Shown: positions 6,268 through 15,804 of the stretch, one piece after another | Position numbering within the stretch: the stretch's first letter is position 1 | How the letters are laid out: the number at the start of each line of letters is the position of its first letter | From: an uncultured Gemmatimonadota bacterium | GTDB lineage: Bacteria; Gemmatimonadota; Gemmatimonadetes; Gemmatimonadales; GWC2-71-9 | Direction of reading: 5' to 3' | Length of the DNA: 15,804 nt | Assembly (NCBI GenBank): GCA_937961295.1 | Contig: CALGOK010000142.1 | Coordinates: 1-15,804, forward strand | The notes under the pieces: model-generated | Databases searched by the model: none | What the model saw: only the letters and a program-made list of their open reading frames with translations | Told to the model about the DNA's origin: nothing | Position numbers and translations under genes: made by a program

Positions 6268-7254
6268 GTGGCCCCGCGGCAGATCATCCTCTACTGCGGC
6301 GCGCCTGATCGCCCGCCGCCCGACCTCCTGACCCGCTGGGCGGAGTCGCGCGGCTTCGCGATCGAGACGTACGCCCGGCCGGACGAGGTGGAGACGCTGG
6401 TGCTCCGCGGCCGCGGGTCGATGGTGTTCGTCGACGACGCGCCCGGCCACCCGCCGGCCCTCGAGCCGGTCCGCCGCCTCAAGTCCGACCCCTTCACGGC
6501 CATCGTCCCGGTGACGATCCTCACCTCCACCCACGACGCCCGCGGCGTGGAGTCGTGGTACGAGGCCGGCGCCGACGAGATCCTGTCGCCGCTCTTCTCG
6601 CCGTCGGAGCAGCGTGCCCGGCTCGACGCGCTCCGGGTCCGGACCGAGCGGAACGTCGCGGTGCACCCGTCGACCCGGCTGCCCGGCACCACCGAGATCG
6701 AGCGGGAGATCCGCCGCCGCCTCGAATCCGACGCCCGCTTCGCGGTCTGCTACGCCGACCTCGACCATTTCAAGGAGTTCAACGATCGCTACAGCTACTA
6801 CGACGGCGATCGGGTCATCTTCCTCCTCTCGCGGATCCTCCACGACGTGGTGCGCGGCCTGCTCGGCTCGGAGGGGTTCGTGGGGCACATCGGCGGCGAC
6901 GACTTCATCTTCGTCACGCCGCTGGCGGAGTATCCGGCCGTGTGCGCGGAGATCCTTGCCGTGTTCGACGAGCTGATCCCGTTGCAGTACAGCGAGCAGG
7001 ACCGGCGCGCCGGCTACTTCTTCGGGAAGGATCGCCGCGGGCAGCTGCACCGCGTCCCGCTGATGACGCTGTCGATCGGGGTGGTGACCAACCAGCACCG
7101 TCGCTTCTCGCATCCGGCGGAGGTGAGCGAGCTGGCCACCGAGATGAAGAGCTACGCCAAGTCGCTGCCGGGGTCGGTGTTCGTGGCCGACCGGCGGCGG
7201 GGCGAGCACGACCTGCGCAGCGGCCCCGGGGGCCGCGACGCCCGGAGCCCGTGA
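6268..7254 (+). CDS. Receiver-like domain with diverged GGDEF (GGDDF) domain
   Basis: The 328-aa cytoplasmic protein has an N-terminal receiver-like fold (about 5-125). Its VFVDDAP strand (53-59) holds the likely phospho-acceptor Asp and is followed by VTILTST (82-88). The usual Lys of the KPF motif is replaced (ILSPLF, S107), so phosphorylation signalling may be altered. A GGDEF-family domain follows (about 135-310), with YADLDHFKEFND (162-173) and the signature loop as GGDDF (209-213). GGDEF proteins make cyclic di-GMP; with Asp at the fourth loop position activity is uncertain, and this may be a GTP/c-di-GMP sensor or low-activity cyclase. No EAL domain and no membrane helix are visible. 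GTG 6268 is supported by the purine-rich 6256-6262. The next gene starts 7 nt after the stop. Confidence 0.8.
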   Translation: MAPRQIILYCGAPDRPPPDLLTRWAESRGFAIETYARPDEVETLVLRGRGSMVFVDDAPGHPPALEPVRRLKSDPFTAIVPVTILTSTHDARGVESWYEAGADEILSPLFSPSEQRARLDALRVRTERNVAVHPSTRLPGTTEIEREIRRRLESDARFAVCYADLDHFKEFNDRYSYYDGDRVIFLLSRILHDVVRGLLGSEGFVGHIGGDDFIFVTPLAEYPAVCAEILAVFDELIPLQYSEQDRRAGYFFGKDRRGQLHRVPLMTLSIGVVTNQHRRFSHPAEVSELATEMKSYAKSLPGSVFVADRRRGEHDLRSGPGGRDARSP

Positions 7255-7261
7255 GGTTGTC

Positions 7262-7903
7262 ATGAACGTCACCTGTCCGTCCTGTGCCACCGTCTTCCGG
7301 GTCGACCCCGCCAAGGTCCCCGAGCGCGGGGTGCGCGCCCGCTGCTCGGTGTGCGACGGCCTGATCGCGGTGCGCCGGCCCGAGCCGGGCGCCGACCAGC
7401 CGCCACCTCGGGAGGTCCCCTCCCGCCCGGAGCCCAACCCGGCGCCTCCGGTGGCTGCTGCGAGCCCCGCAGCCACCCCGCCGCCGGAGCCGCCCTCCCG
7501 GCCGCCGCTGGTGACCCCGCAGGTCCCGATCAGTGCCCTGCCGGCCGCAGAGCCCCCGGCACGCGCCGAGCCGCCCTCCGCACCGCCCAAGACGCCGCCG
7601 GCCCCTCAGGCGGCGACCCAGGCCGCCCCAGGGCGGTTCAGCAACCCCTTCCTGCAGCAGGACCCTTCCACCAGGGCCCGCCGGCTGGCTCGGGCGCTGG
7701 TCTCCGACCTGGTCGTCTACCACCCCGAAAAGCGCCAGCGCGGGCTGGCCGAGGGCAACCTCAAGGAGCTGTTCGGGGAGGAGATCCGGAAGAGCTGGGA
7801 GGAGTACGTCGAGCAGGTGGGTGAGGAGCTCGCGAAGACCACGCCGTACTTCACCGAGGCACTCAACGAGATCCTCGCCGAGGGGGAGCAGCTCTTCGGC
7901 TGA
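7262..7903 (+). CDS. MJ0042-type zinc-ribbon protein with proline-rich linker and conserved helical C-terminus
   Basis: The 213-aa product begins with a zinc ribbon of the MJ0042 type: CPSC at 5-8, the FRVDP stretch, then CSVC at 29-32. This is typical of small bacterial zinc-finger proteins often linked to regulatory or envelope functions. Residues about 39-125 are a low-complexity Pro/Ala linker. The end (about 135-213) is a charged helical region starting TRARRLARALVSDLVVYHP and ending ALNEILAEGEQLFG; I do not recognise it as a named domain. No signal peptide or membrane segment is visible, so it is probably cytoplasmic. It is 7 nt from the GGDDF gene and likely in its operon, which hints at a shared signalling role. 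Function is unknown. Confidence 0.8.
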   Translation: MNVTCPSCATVFRVDPAKVPERGVRARCSVCDGLIAVRRPEPGADQPPPREVPSRPEPNPAPPVAAASPAATPPPEPPSRPPLVTPQVPISALPAAEPPARAEPPSAPPKTPPAPQAATQAAPGRFSNPFLQQDPSTRARRLARALVSDLVVYHPEKRQRGLAEGNLKELFGEEIRKSWEEYVEQVGEELAKTTPYFTEALNEILAEGEQLFG

Positions 7904-7930
7904 ACGCTCCCCCCGTCGGGTCCGGCGGAC

Positions 7931-7936
7931 TATCTT
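7931..7936 (+). promoter_or_regulatory. Candidate -10 element ahead of the prfB-clpC operon
   Basis: TATCTT lies in the 113-nt gap 7904-8016, the only sizeable intergenic space before the long operon. No good -35 hexamer is visible. It would give a leader of about 70-75 nt. That leader holds a 6-bp GC stem (7973-7978 with 7988-7993) and ends in a Shine-Dalgarno-like GAGGGG (8008-8013) before prfB. The same TATCYT core occurs ahead of era. Confidence 0.35.
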
Positions 7937-8016
7937 CCGGTCACGAATCGCGGGCCGTTCGCCGCCGCCGTTGCGGGCGGGCGAGCGGCCCGCCGACTGA
8001 ACGGCACGAGGGGACG

Positions 8017-9121
8017 ATGGCGGATCTGGCGGAACAGGTGGCGGAGCTCAGGCAGCGGCTGGTCGAGCTGCGGGGGTTTCTTTGACCTCGATCGCAAGCG
8101 GGCCCGGTTGCTCGACCTCGAGGCGCGCCAGGGCGACCCGGGCTTCTGGTCCGACGCCGAGCGGGCGCGCGAGCAGGTCCAGGAGATCAAGCGACTGAAG
8201 GGGTGGGTCACCCCGTTCGGCGAACTCGAGCGCCGCCTCGAGGACGCCGCCGGGCTGGTCGAGTTGCTCGAGGCCGATCCCGACGAGGCGATGGCCGATG
8301 AATTGGCCCGGGACGTCGGCGGGGCCGAGACCGAGCTCGGCCGGCTCGAGCTGCAGACCATGCTCCAGGGCGTCGACGACGGCCGTGACGCGATCCTCAC
8401 CATCCATCCCGGCGCCGGCGGCACCGAGTCGCAGGACTGGGCCGAGATGCTGATGCGGATGTACGTCCGCTGGGCGGAGCGGAAGGGGTTTGCGGTGAGC
8501 GTGCTCGACCTGATGCCCGGCGAGGAGGCCGGGATCAAGTCGGCGTCGATCGAGATCAGCGGCGAGTACGCCTACGGCTTCCTCAAGGCGGAGAAGGGCG
8601 TCCACCGGCTGGTGCGCATCTCGCCGTACGATGCCCAGAAGCGGCGCCACACCTCGTTCGCGTCGGTGTTCGTCTATCCCGACGTCGACGACACCATCGA
8701 GATCGACCTGCGCGAGGAGGACATCGAGATGGACGTCTTCCGCGCGTCGGGCGCCGGCGGCCAGCACGTCAACAAGACGTCGTCGGCGGTGCGGCTCACC
8801 CACGTCCCCACCGGGGTGGTGGTGAGCTGCCAGCAGGAGCGCTCGCAGTTCAAGAATCGCGAGGTGGCGATGAAGATGCTCCGCGCCGCCCTCTACCAGC
8901 GCAAGCTCGAGGAACAGCAGGCGGCCAAGGACGCGCTGGAGGCGACCAAGAGCGACAACTCGTGGGGCAACCAGATCCGCTCCTACGTGTTCCAGCCGTA
9001 CACCATGGTCAACGACCACCGCACCGAGCGGAAGGTCAGCGACGTCCAGGCGGTGATGGACGGCGACCTCGACGAGTTCATCGAGGCATACCTCAAGCGC
9101 TTCGGGGACAAGGCCGCGTGA
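8017..9121 (+). CDS. prfB: Peptide chain release factor 2 (programmed +1 frameshift)
   Basis: RF2 recognises UGA and UAA stop codons in the ribosomal A site and triggers peptide release. The gene is read as 22 codons from ATG 8017, then shifts +1 at an in-frame TGA (8083-8085) and continues from 8084 to 9121. The product is 367 aa (E. coli RF2 is 365). The joined protein has the N-terminal helical domain, the catalytic GGQ at 247-249 within GAGGQHVNKTSSAVRL, and the stop-codon reading tripeptide as SPY at 202-204 instead of the usual SPF. ATG 8017 is fixed by GAGGGG at 8008-8013 and by RF2-like sequence (LVELRGFL|DLD) across the shift. It is autoregulated: low RF2 favours frameshifting at its own UGA. 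It overlaps lysS by 4 nt (GTGA). Confidence 0.96.
8071..8086 (+). promoter_or_regulatory. RF2 programmed +1 frameshift site
   Basis: The site reads CGG GGG TTT CTT TGA C. It has the slippery CTT (8080-8082) followed by TGA (8083-8085) and C, and the G-run at 8072-8076 acts as the internal Shine-Dalgarno-like spur at the conserved distance. E. coli prfB has AGG GGG TAT CTT TGA C at the same place. The +1 slip (CUU to UUU) makes GAC the next codon and opens the frame that runs to 9121. Confidence 0.96.
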
Positions 9122-10662
9122 GCGACGATCCGCTGTTGCGGCGCGGCCACGTCGAGGAGACGCGGCGGCAGCGTCGCGCCGAGCTCGAGGCGATGGGGAT
9201 CGCGCCCTATGCCTATGCCTTCGAGCGGACCCACAGCGCCGCCGAGGCGCTGGATTTGTCACGGTTCACGACCGACGAGCCTGGCGCCGAGGTCGCGGTG
9301 GCCGGCCGGCTGGTCGCCTGGCGCGGCACCGGCAAGACGATCTTCGCCCACCTCGAGGACCAGAGCGGCCGGGTCCAGCTCTACTTCCGCCGCGACGAGC
9401 TCGGCGAGGCGTGGCCGCTGGTGGAGCGGCTCGACCTCGACGACCATGTCGGGGTGCACGGCCGGGTGTTCCACACCCGGACCGGCGAGCTCACCGTGCG
9501 GGTCGAGCGGGTGACGCTGCTCGCCAAGGCGCTGCGGCCCCTCCCGCGCGGCAAGACCGAGCGGCGCGACGACGGCAGCGTGGTCACCCACGGGGGGCTG
9601 GTCGACCCCGAGGTGCGCTACCGGCAGCGCTACGCCGACTTCGCGGTGCACCCGCACCTGCGCGACACGTTCGCGCTGCGGGCGCGGGTGATCAGCTGGA
9701 TCCGGCGGTTCCTCGACGACGCCGGCTTCCTCGAGGTCGAGACGCCGGTGCTGCAGCCGCTCTACGGTGGGGCGATGGCGCGGCCGTTCGTCACCCACCA
9801 CAACGCGCTCGACATGCCGCTGTACCTCCGGATCGCCGACGAGCTGTACCTCAAGCGACTGATCGTCGGCGGCTTCGAGCGGGTCTACGAGATCGGCCAC
9901 GACTTCCGGAACGAGGGGATGGACCGGACCCACAACCCCGAATTCACCATGCTCGAGTGGTACGAGGCATACGCCGACTACCACGGCGTGCTGGCACGCT
10001 TCGAGGCGATGCTCTCCGGACTGGTGGCAGAGGTGATGGGCAAGCTGGTGCTCGAGCGGCAGGGCCACACCCTTGACTTCGCGCCGCCGTACCGGCGGGT
10101 GTCGTTCGTCGACGGGATCCGCGAGGCGTCGGGGATCGACGTGCTCACCGCGCCCGCCGACGAGATGCGGGCGTGGCTGCGCTCGCGCGGCGTGAGCGCC
10201 GACGAGGCGGCAACGATGGCAGGCGGCCGACTCCTCGACGAGATGTTCCGCCACGCGCTGGAGCCGTCGCTGGTGCAGCCGACGTTCGTGCTCGACTACC
10301 CGCTGGCGCTCTCGCCGCTGGCCAAGCCGCACCGCACCGACGCGCGCCTCACCGAGCGGTTCGAGTTCTTCGTGCTCGGCAAGGAGATCGCCAACGCGTT
10401 CAGCGAGCTCAACGACCCGGACGACCAGCGGGCGCGGTTCGAGGACCAGGTGGCCCAGCGCGCCGCCGGCGACGAGGAGGCGCAGCAGTTCGACGCCGAC
10501 TACATCCGCGCCCTGGAGTACGGGATGCCGCCGACCGGCGGGATCGGCGTGGGAATCGACCGGCTGGTGATGCTGCTGGCCGACTGCGACTCGATCCGGG
10601 ACGTGATCCTGTTCCCGGCGATGCGCCCGGAACAGGGCGGCCGCGGTCCCGGGGAGGGCTGA
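9118..10662 (+). CDS. lysS: Lysyl-tRNA synthetase, class II
   Basis: This enzyme charges tRNA-Lys with lysine using ATP. The 514-aa product (E. coli LysS is 505) has an N-terminal OB-fold anticodon-binding domain (about 55-145, VAGRLVAWRGTGKTIFAHLED). The class II catalytic core follows: motif 1 near 195-215 (FLEVETPVL), motif 2 at about 254-280 (ERVYEIGHDFRNEGMDRTHN, then EFTMLE) and motif 3 at about 473-485 (TGGIGVGIDRLVM). THHNALDMPLYLRIADELYL is the LysS-specific lysine pocket stretch. The GTG start at 9118 overlaps the prfB stop (GTGA). An upstream in-frame extension exists but runs inside prfB and has no LysS similarity. The prfB-lysS pairing is also known from E. coli. The next gene begins 4 nt past the stop. 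Confidence 0.97.
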   Translation: MSDDPLLRRGHVEETRRQRRAELEAMGIAPYAYAFERTHSAAEALDLSRFTTDEPGAEVAVAGRLVAWRGTGKTIFAHLEDQSGRVQLYFRRDELGEAWPLVERLDLDDHVGVHGRVFHTRTGELTVRVERVTLLAKALRPLPRGKTERRDDGSVVTHGGLVDPEVRYRQRYADFAVHPHLRDTFALRARVISWIRRFLDDAGFLEVETPVLQPLYGGAMARPFVTHHNALDMPLYLRIADELYLKRLIVGGFERVYEIGHDFRNEGMDRTHNPEFTMLEWYEAYADYHGVLARFEAMLSGLVAEVMGKLVLERQGHTLDFAPPYRRVSFVDGIREASGIDVLTAPADEMRAWLRSRGVSADEAATMAGGRLLDEMFRHALEPSLVQPTFVLDYPLALSPLAKPHRTDARLTERFEFFVLGKEIANAFSELNDPDDQRARFEDQVAQRAAGDEEAQQFDADYIRALEYGMPPTGGIGVGIDRLVMLLADCDSIRDVILFPAMRPEQGGRGPGEG

Positions 10663-10666
10663 GCGG

Positions 10667-11932
10667 ATGGGGTGGTGGCCCACCGCGCTGGAGCGCCGGA
10701 TCGCGCTGCGCTACCTTCGCGGCCAGCGCGGCACCCGCAGCGCCTCGCTGCAGACCGTCGTGGCCATCGGCGGCATCGCCGTCGGGGTCACCGCGCTGAT
10801 CGTGGTGCTCGGCGTGATGAACGGCCTCCGCAACGACCTGCGCGAGCGGATCCTGATCGCGTCTCCCCACCCGCGGGTGCTCACCTACGGGGAGGCGCTG
10901 GTGCTCCCCGACTGGGAACGCACCCTCGAGCGCGTGCGCCAGGTTCCCGGCGTCGTCGCCGCCGCGCCCGAGGTGATCTCCCAGACGCTGGTGGTCAACA
11001 GCGCGGGCTACCCCGAGGTGGCCAAGGTCGCCGGACTCGAACCCGGAGTGGGCACGCGCGATGTGACCGGCCTCGACAGCGCGATCACCGAGGGGATGCT
11101 GGCGCCCGATGGTGCGCTCGGGGACTCGGTGGATGCCGGCGTCCTCCTCGGCACCAGGCTGTCGCAGCGGCTCGGCGCCTACCCGGGCGACCGGGTCCAG
11201 ATCATCTCGCCCCGTTCCGTCCGCCGCTCGCGGATGACCGGCACGCCGATCCCGGACTACTGGCAGGTGCAGGTGACCGGCCTGTTCGAGACCGGGATGT
11301 ACATCTACGACAATGAGTTCCTGGTGATGGACCGCGCCACCGCGCAGCGCTTCGCGGGGATCGGCTCGGCGGTCTCGGCGATCGGCGTGAAGGTGCGCGA
11401 TCCGTGGGCCGTCGCCGAGGTTGCGGCGACCATCGACACGGTGCTCGGCTACCCGCACCGCACCGAGACCTGGCAGCAGCAGAACGCCACCCTCTTCAAG
11501 GCGCTCGAGATCGAGAAGGTCGGCATGGGCCTGGTGATCTTCTTCATCATGGTCGTGGCGGCGTTCAACATCGTCGGCACGCTCACCATGGTGGTCGCCA
11601 ACAAGACCCGGGAGATCGGCATCCTCGAGACGATGGGGATGGAACCGCGGGGCATCGGCCGGATCTTCCTCGCGCAGGGCGCGATCGTCGGGTTGGTCGG
11701 CACCACCATCGGGCTGGTGCTCGGCCTGGTGATCGCCGCCGTCGTCGACAGCGGCCGCCTGATCCGGATCGACCCGTCCGTCTACTTCATCGACCACCTC
11801 CCCGTGCAGGTCGAACCGCTCGACGTGGCGATCGTCGTGGTATCGGCGATCGCGCTCGCGATCGTGGCGACCATCCATCCGGCGCGGCAGGCGGCGTCGC
11901 TGCAACCGGTCGACGCGGTGCGCGCCGAATGA
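10667..11932 (+). CDS. lolC: Lipoprotein-releasing ABC transporter permease, LolC/LolE family
   Basis: This is the inner-membrane subunit of the complex that detaches lipoproteins from the inner membrane for transfer to the outer membrane. The 421-aa protein (the family is about 400-415) has the expected layout: a cytoplasmic start with RIALRYLRGQ, membrane helix 1 at about 30-52, a large periplasmic domain, and three helices at about 288-312, 335-360 and 386-404 with the FtsX-type core. Family marks include MNGLRNDLRERIL just after helix 1, KTREIGILETMGM between helices 2 and 3, and YFIDHLPVQVEPLDV before helix 4. With only one permease here it may act as a homodimer, or a second subunit may lie elsewhere. 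ATG 10667 follows GGGGAGGG at 10651-10658. It overlaps lolD by 4 nt. Its presence implies an outer membrane. Confidence 0.93.
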   Translation: MGWWPTALERRIALRYLRGQRGTRSASLQTVVAIGGIAVGVTALIVVLGVMNGLRNDLRERILIASPHPRVLTYGEALVLPDWERTLERVRQVPGVVAAAPEVISQTLVVNSAGYPEVAKVAGLEPGVGTRDVTGLDSAITEGMLAPDGALGDSVDAGVLLGTRLSQRLGAYPGDRVQIISPRSVRRSRMTGTPIPDYWQVQVTGLFETGMYIYDNEFLVMDRATAQRFAGIGSAVSAIGVKVRDPWAVAEVAATIDTVLGYPHRTETWQQQNATLFKALEIEKVGMGLVIFFIMVVAAFNIVGTLTMVVANKTREIGILETMGMEPRGIGRIFLAQGAIVGLVGTTIGLVLGLVIAAVVDSGRLIRIDPSVYFIDHLPVQVEPLDVAIVVVSAIALAIVATIHPARQAASLQPVDAVRAE

Positions 11933-12627
11933 CGGCGATCCTCGAGGGGCGCGGCCTGGTGCGGCGCTTCACCGGCGGGGACGGTGGCGCGTTCACGGTG
12001 CTCGACGGGCTCGACATCGCCATCACCGCCGGCGAGTTCGTGGCGATCGTCGGGGCCAGCGGCTCGGGGAAGAGCACCCTGCTGCACCTCCTCGGCGCAC
12101 TCGATCGCCCCGACGCGGGCGAGGTGACGCTCGAGGGGGTGAGCTACGCAGGTCGCGGTCCCAAGGAACTCGCCTCGCTGCGGAGCGCGCGGCTCGGCTT
12201 CGTCTTCCAGTTCCACCACCTGCTGCGCGACTTCACCGCGGTCGAGAACGCGATGATGCCGCTGCTGATCGCCGGAGTGGCCGAGGCGGAAGCGCGCCAG
12301 CAGGCCCGCGAGGTGCTGGTCACCCTCGGGATGTCCCACCGCGAAGGGTCGCGCGTGACGGTCCTCTCTGGCGGCGAGCAGCAGCGCGTGGCACTCGCCC
12401 GCGCGCTGGTGCACCATCCGGCGGTGCTGCTGGCCGACGAGCCGACCGGCAACCTCGATCCGCCGACGGCCCAGGCGCTCCACACGTCGCTCGCGGCGAT
12501 GCCGGCGGTGCACGGCACCGCCCTGGTGGCGGTCACCCACAACCGCGATCTCGCGGCGCGCGCCGATCGGGTGGTGGCCCTTGAGGACGGCCGCCTCCGT
12601 CCCGCCCTGGTGGAGGAGATGGTATGA
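11929..12627 (+). CDS. lolD: Lipoprotein-releasing ABC transporter ATP-binding protein LolD
   Basis: This is the ATPase partner of the LolC/E permease, powering lipoprotein release at the cytoplasmic face of the inner membrane. The 232-aa length matches E. coli LolD (233). All nucleotide-binding motifs are intact: Walker A GASGSGKST (42-50), Q-loop FQFHHLL (Q94), signature LSGGEQQR (146-153), Walker B VLLADE (166-171) with the PTGNLD D-loop, and the switch His H204 in VTHN. FQFHHLLRDFTAVEN is typical of the LolD/MacB subgroup. ATG 11929 overlaps the permease stop (ATGA); an in-frame upstream extension is a shadow inside lolC. The stop overlaps mcsA by 4 nt. Confidence 0.95.
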   Translation: MTAILEGRGLVRRFTGGDGGAFTVLDGLDIAITAGEFVAIVGASGSGKSTLLHLLGALDRPDAGEVTLEGVSYAGRGPKELASLRSARLGFVFQFHHLLRDFTAVENAMMPLLIAGVAEAEARQQAREVLVTLGMSHREGSRVTVLSGGEQQRVALARALVHHPAVLLADEPTGNLDPPTAQALHTSLAAMPAVHGTALVAVTHNRDLAARADRVVALEDGRLRPALVEEMV

Positions 12628-13130
12628 CCACCTGCCAAGCGTGCCAGGAGCGGGAGGCCGTGGTGCACCTCACCCAGGTGGTGGGAGAGCAGGTGACCAC
12701 CATTCACCTCTGCGGCAAGTGTGCGGCGGAGCGGGGGATCGCGACCGAGGGCGAGGCCGCGGCCACCCCGCTCGGTTCGTTCCTCGCCGCCCTCGGTCCG
12801 GCACCGGCGGCGACCGAGAGCGCCGCGGAGCAGTGCCCGGAGTGCGGTGCGACGCTGGCCGACATCCGGGCATCTGGCCGGTTGGGATGCGCCAGCTGCT
12901 GGTCGGCGTTCGCCGGGCCGCTTCGCGACTTGGTCCGTCGGCTCCACGGCGCGTCGCTGCACGTCGGCGAGCAGTACCGTGATCCGGCCGAGGGCCCCGG
13001 CTCGCCCGAGCGCCGGGTGGCGCACGAGCGGATCCGGCTCCGCGAGGCGCTGCGCGAGGCGGTCGAGACCGAGGCGTTCGAGGAGGCGGCGCAGCTGCGC
13101 GACCAGCTCCGCGACCTGGAGGACGAGTGA
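12624..13130 (+). CDS. mcsA: McsA, zinc-binding activator of the protein-arginine kinase McsB
   Basis: In Firmicutes, McsA activates the arginine kinase McsB and links it to ClpC. The 168-aa product has the family layout. There are four Cys pairs in two zinc modules: C4-C7 with C30-C33, and C71-C74 with C89-C92. A C-terminal UVR motif helix pair (about 133-168, ERIRLREALREAVETEAFEE...) is the part that contacts McsB or ClpC-type partners. ATG 12624 overlaps the lolD stop (ATGA) and the 3' end overlaps mcsB (GTGA), implying translational coupling. The order mcsA-mcsB-clpC matches the Bacillus ctsR operon, but no ctsR precedes it. Confidence 0.92.
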   Translation: MTTCQACQEREAVVHLTQVVGEQVTTIHLCGKCAAERGIATEGEAAATPLGSFLAALGPAPAATESAAEQCPECGATLADIRASGRLGCASCWSAFAGPLRDLVRRLHGASLHVGEQYRDPAEGPGSPERRVAHERIRLREALREAVETEAFEEAAQLRDQLRDLEDE

Positions 13131-14184
13131 CCCCAGACCCGGTGCTGTCGTGGCTGGGGGAGACCGGGCCCAACGCCGACCTGGTGATCTCGAGCCGGGT
13201 CCGGCTGGCGCGCAACGTCGCCGGGCGACCGTTCTGGGGGCGCAATGCCGCCCCCGACCGCGAGCGGATCGTCCGGCTGGTCGAGGCGGCCGCCGACGAG
13301 ATTCCCGAGCTCGCACCGGCGACCTGGTATCGCCTGGACACGCTCGGTCGCCCCGGGCGCCTGTGGCTGCACGAGCGGCAGTTGGCGTCGCGCGAACTGG
13401 CCGGGCTCGACCCGGTGGGCCGTGTCCGGAGCGGGGCCGCCGTGGTCGCCGGAGAGACGGCGGCGGTGATGTGCAACGAGGAGGATCACCTCCGGATCCA
13501 GGCCTTCGCGCCGGGGTTTGCGCTCGACCGCGCGGCGCGTGCCGCCGAGCGGGTCGATGGCGAGCTGGGAGCGCGGATTTCCTTCGCCTTCCATCCGGAG
13601 TTCGGCTATCTTACCGGCTGTCCGACCAACGTCGGCACCGGGCTGCGCGCGTCGGTGTTGATCCACCTCCCCGCGCTCGTCCTCACCCGTGAGATCGGCA
13701 AGGTGCTGCAGGGCCTCTCGCAGGTGGGACTGACGCACCGCGGGCTGTGGGGAGAGGGCAGCGAGGTCCGCGGCAACCTCTTCCAGCTCTCCAACCAGAC
13801 GACACTGGGGAAGACCGAGGCGGAGCTGCTGGAACACCTCGGCCGACTGGTGGTCGAGGTGATGGGCCACGAGGCCCGGGCCCGCCAGGTGCTGCTGCGC
13901 GACGCGCCGATGCTGGTGGAAGATCGGGTCTGGCGGGCGTGGGGGCTGCTGCGGCACGCCCGGGTGCTGACGTTCGACGAGACGCTCAACCTGTTGAGCG
14001 GCGTGCGGCTGGGGATCGGGATGGGCATCCTCCCCCGGCGCGACTGGATGACCCTGAACCGGTTGCTGGTGGAGGCGCAGGACGCGCACCTCGCCCAGCG
14101 AACCGGAACCGGCCTCGATGACGAGGCGCTGCCGGTGCACCGGGCCGACCTGGTGCGCGGGATGCTGGACGAGGAGGCTCGCGG

Positions 14185-14188
<4 letters not shown>
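13127..14188 (+). CDS. mcsB: McsB, protein-arginine kinase
   Basis: McsB phosphorylates arginine side chains on proteins and marks them for ClpC-ClpP degradation. The 353-aa product matches the family size (about 350-363) and the phosphagen-kinase fold. It has the ATP-phosphate-binding SSRVRLARN (22-30), the acidic catalytic NEEDHLRIQ (117-125), the GYLTGCPTNVGTGLRAS loop (160-176, with the conserved catalytic-loop Cys C165) and GLWGEGSEVRGNLFQLSNQ (207-225). All key residues appear present. The start is GTG 13127 overlapping the mcsA stop. GAGGAGG at 14171-14177 within its 3' end serves as the Shine-Dalgarno of clpC, whose ATG overlaps the mcsB stop (ATGA). Confidence 0.96.

Positions 14189-15804
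<1,616 letters not shown>

Noticed and set aside
8083..8085. In-frame TGA early in prfB as a sign of a pseudogene
   Set aside because: It is the conserved programmed frameshift stop with the full slippery context, and the +1 frame continues as intact RF2.

Overview
The window looks like chromosome from a GC-rich, diderm bacterium, most likely of the Gemmatimonadota. The reasons are third codon positions dominated by G/C, a Ser/Thr kinase joined through one membrane helix to a PD40/TolB-like propeller (a protein type greatly expanded in that phylum), and a Lol-type lipoprotein exporter (a diderm trait) in the same operon as mcsA-mcsB-clpC. The phylum is an inference; the 23S fragment would settle it. 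All genes lie on the + strand.

Layout. 1-560: end of an rRNA operon, with the 3' part of 23S rRNA, 5S rRNA and a strong intrinsic terminator. 560-3420: a membrane Ser/Thr kinase gene flanked by related GC-rich repeats. 3420-6210: a tight three-gene unit made of era, a 57-codon Trm112-family gene, and a gene for an unusual fusion protein (ClpC-like N-domain, Pro/Arg linker, CAX-type Ca2+/H+ antiporter-like membrane domain that has lost its signature ion-binding residues). 6207-7903: a promoter candidate, a degenerate receiver-GGDDF protein and an MJ0042 zinc-ribbon protein. 7904-15804: a seven-gene operon, prfB-lysS-lolC/E-lolD-mcsA-mcsB-clpC. Six of its junctions are 4-nt overlaps or a 4-nt gap, and clpC runs off the end.

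How the genes fit together. prfB carries the classical programmed +1 frameshift site, so RF2 needs 8017-9121 read through an internal UGA. The mcsA-mcsB-clpC genes encode the protein-arginine kinase system and the ClpC unfoldase that recognises phosphoarginine-marked clients. They are present here without the Firmicutes repressor gene ctsR and are embedded with translation and lipoprotein-export genes.

The most novel item is the ClpN-CAX fusion at 4480-6210. Its N-domain keeps one of the two acidic residues at the positions ClpC uses to bind phosphoarginine and has Asp at the other, while its transporter core has lost the GNAxE and GNAAE residues. This suggests a membrane-tethered adaptor or sensor that may read the same mark, rather than an ordinary antiporter.
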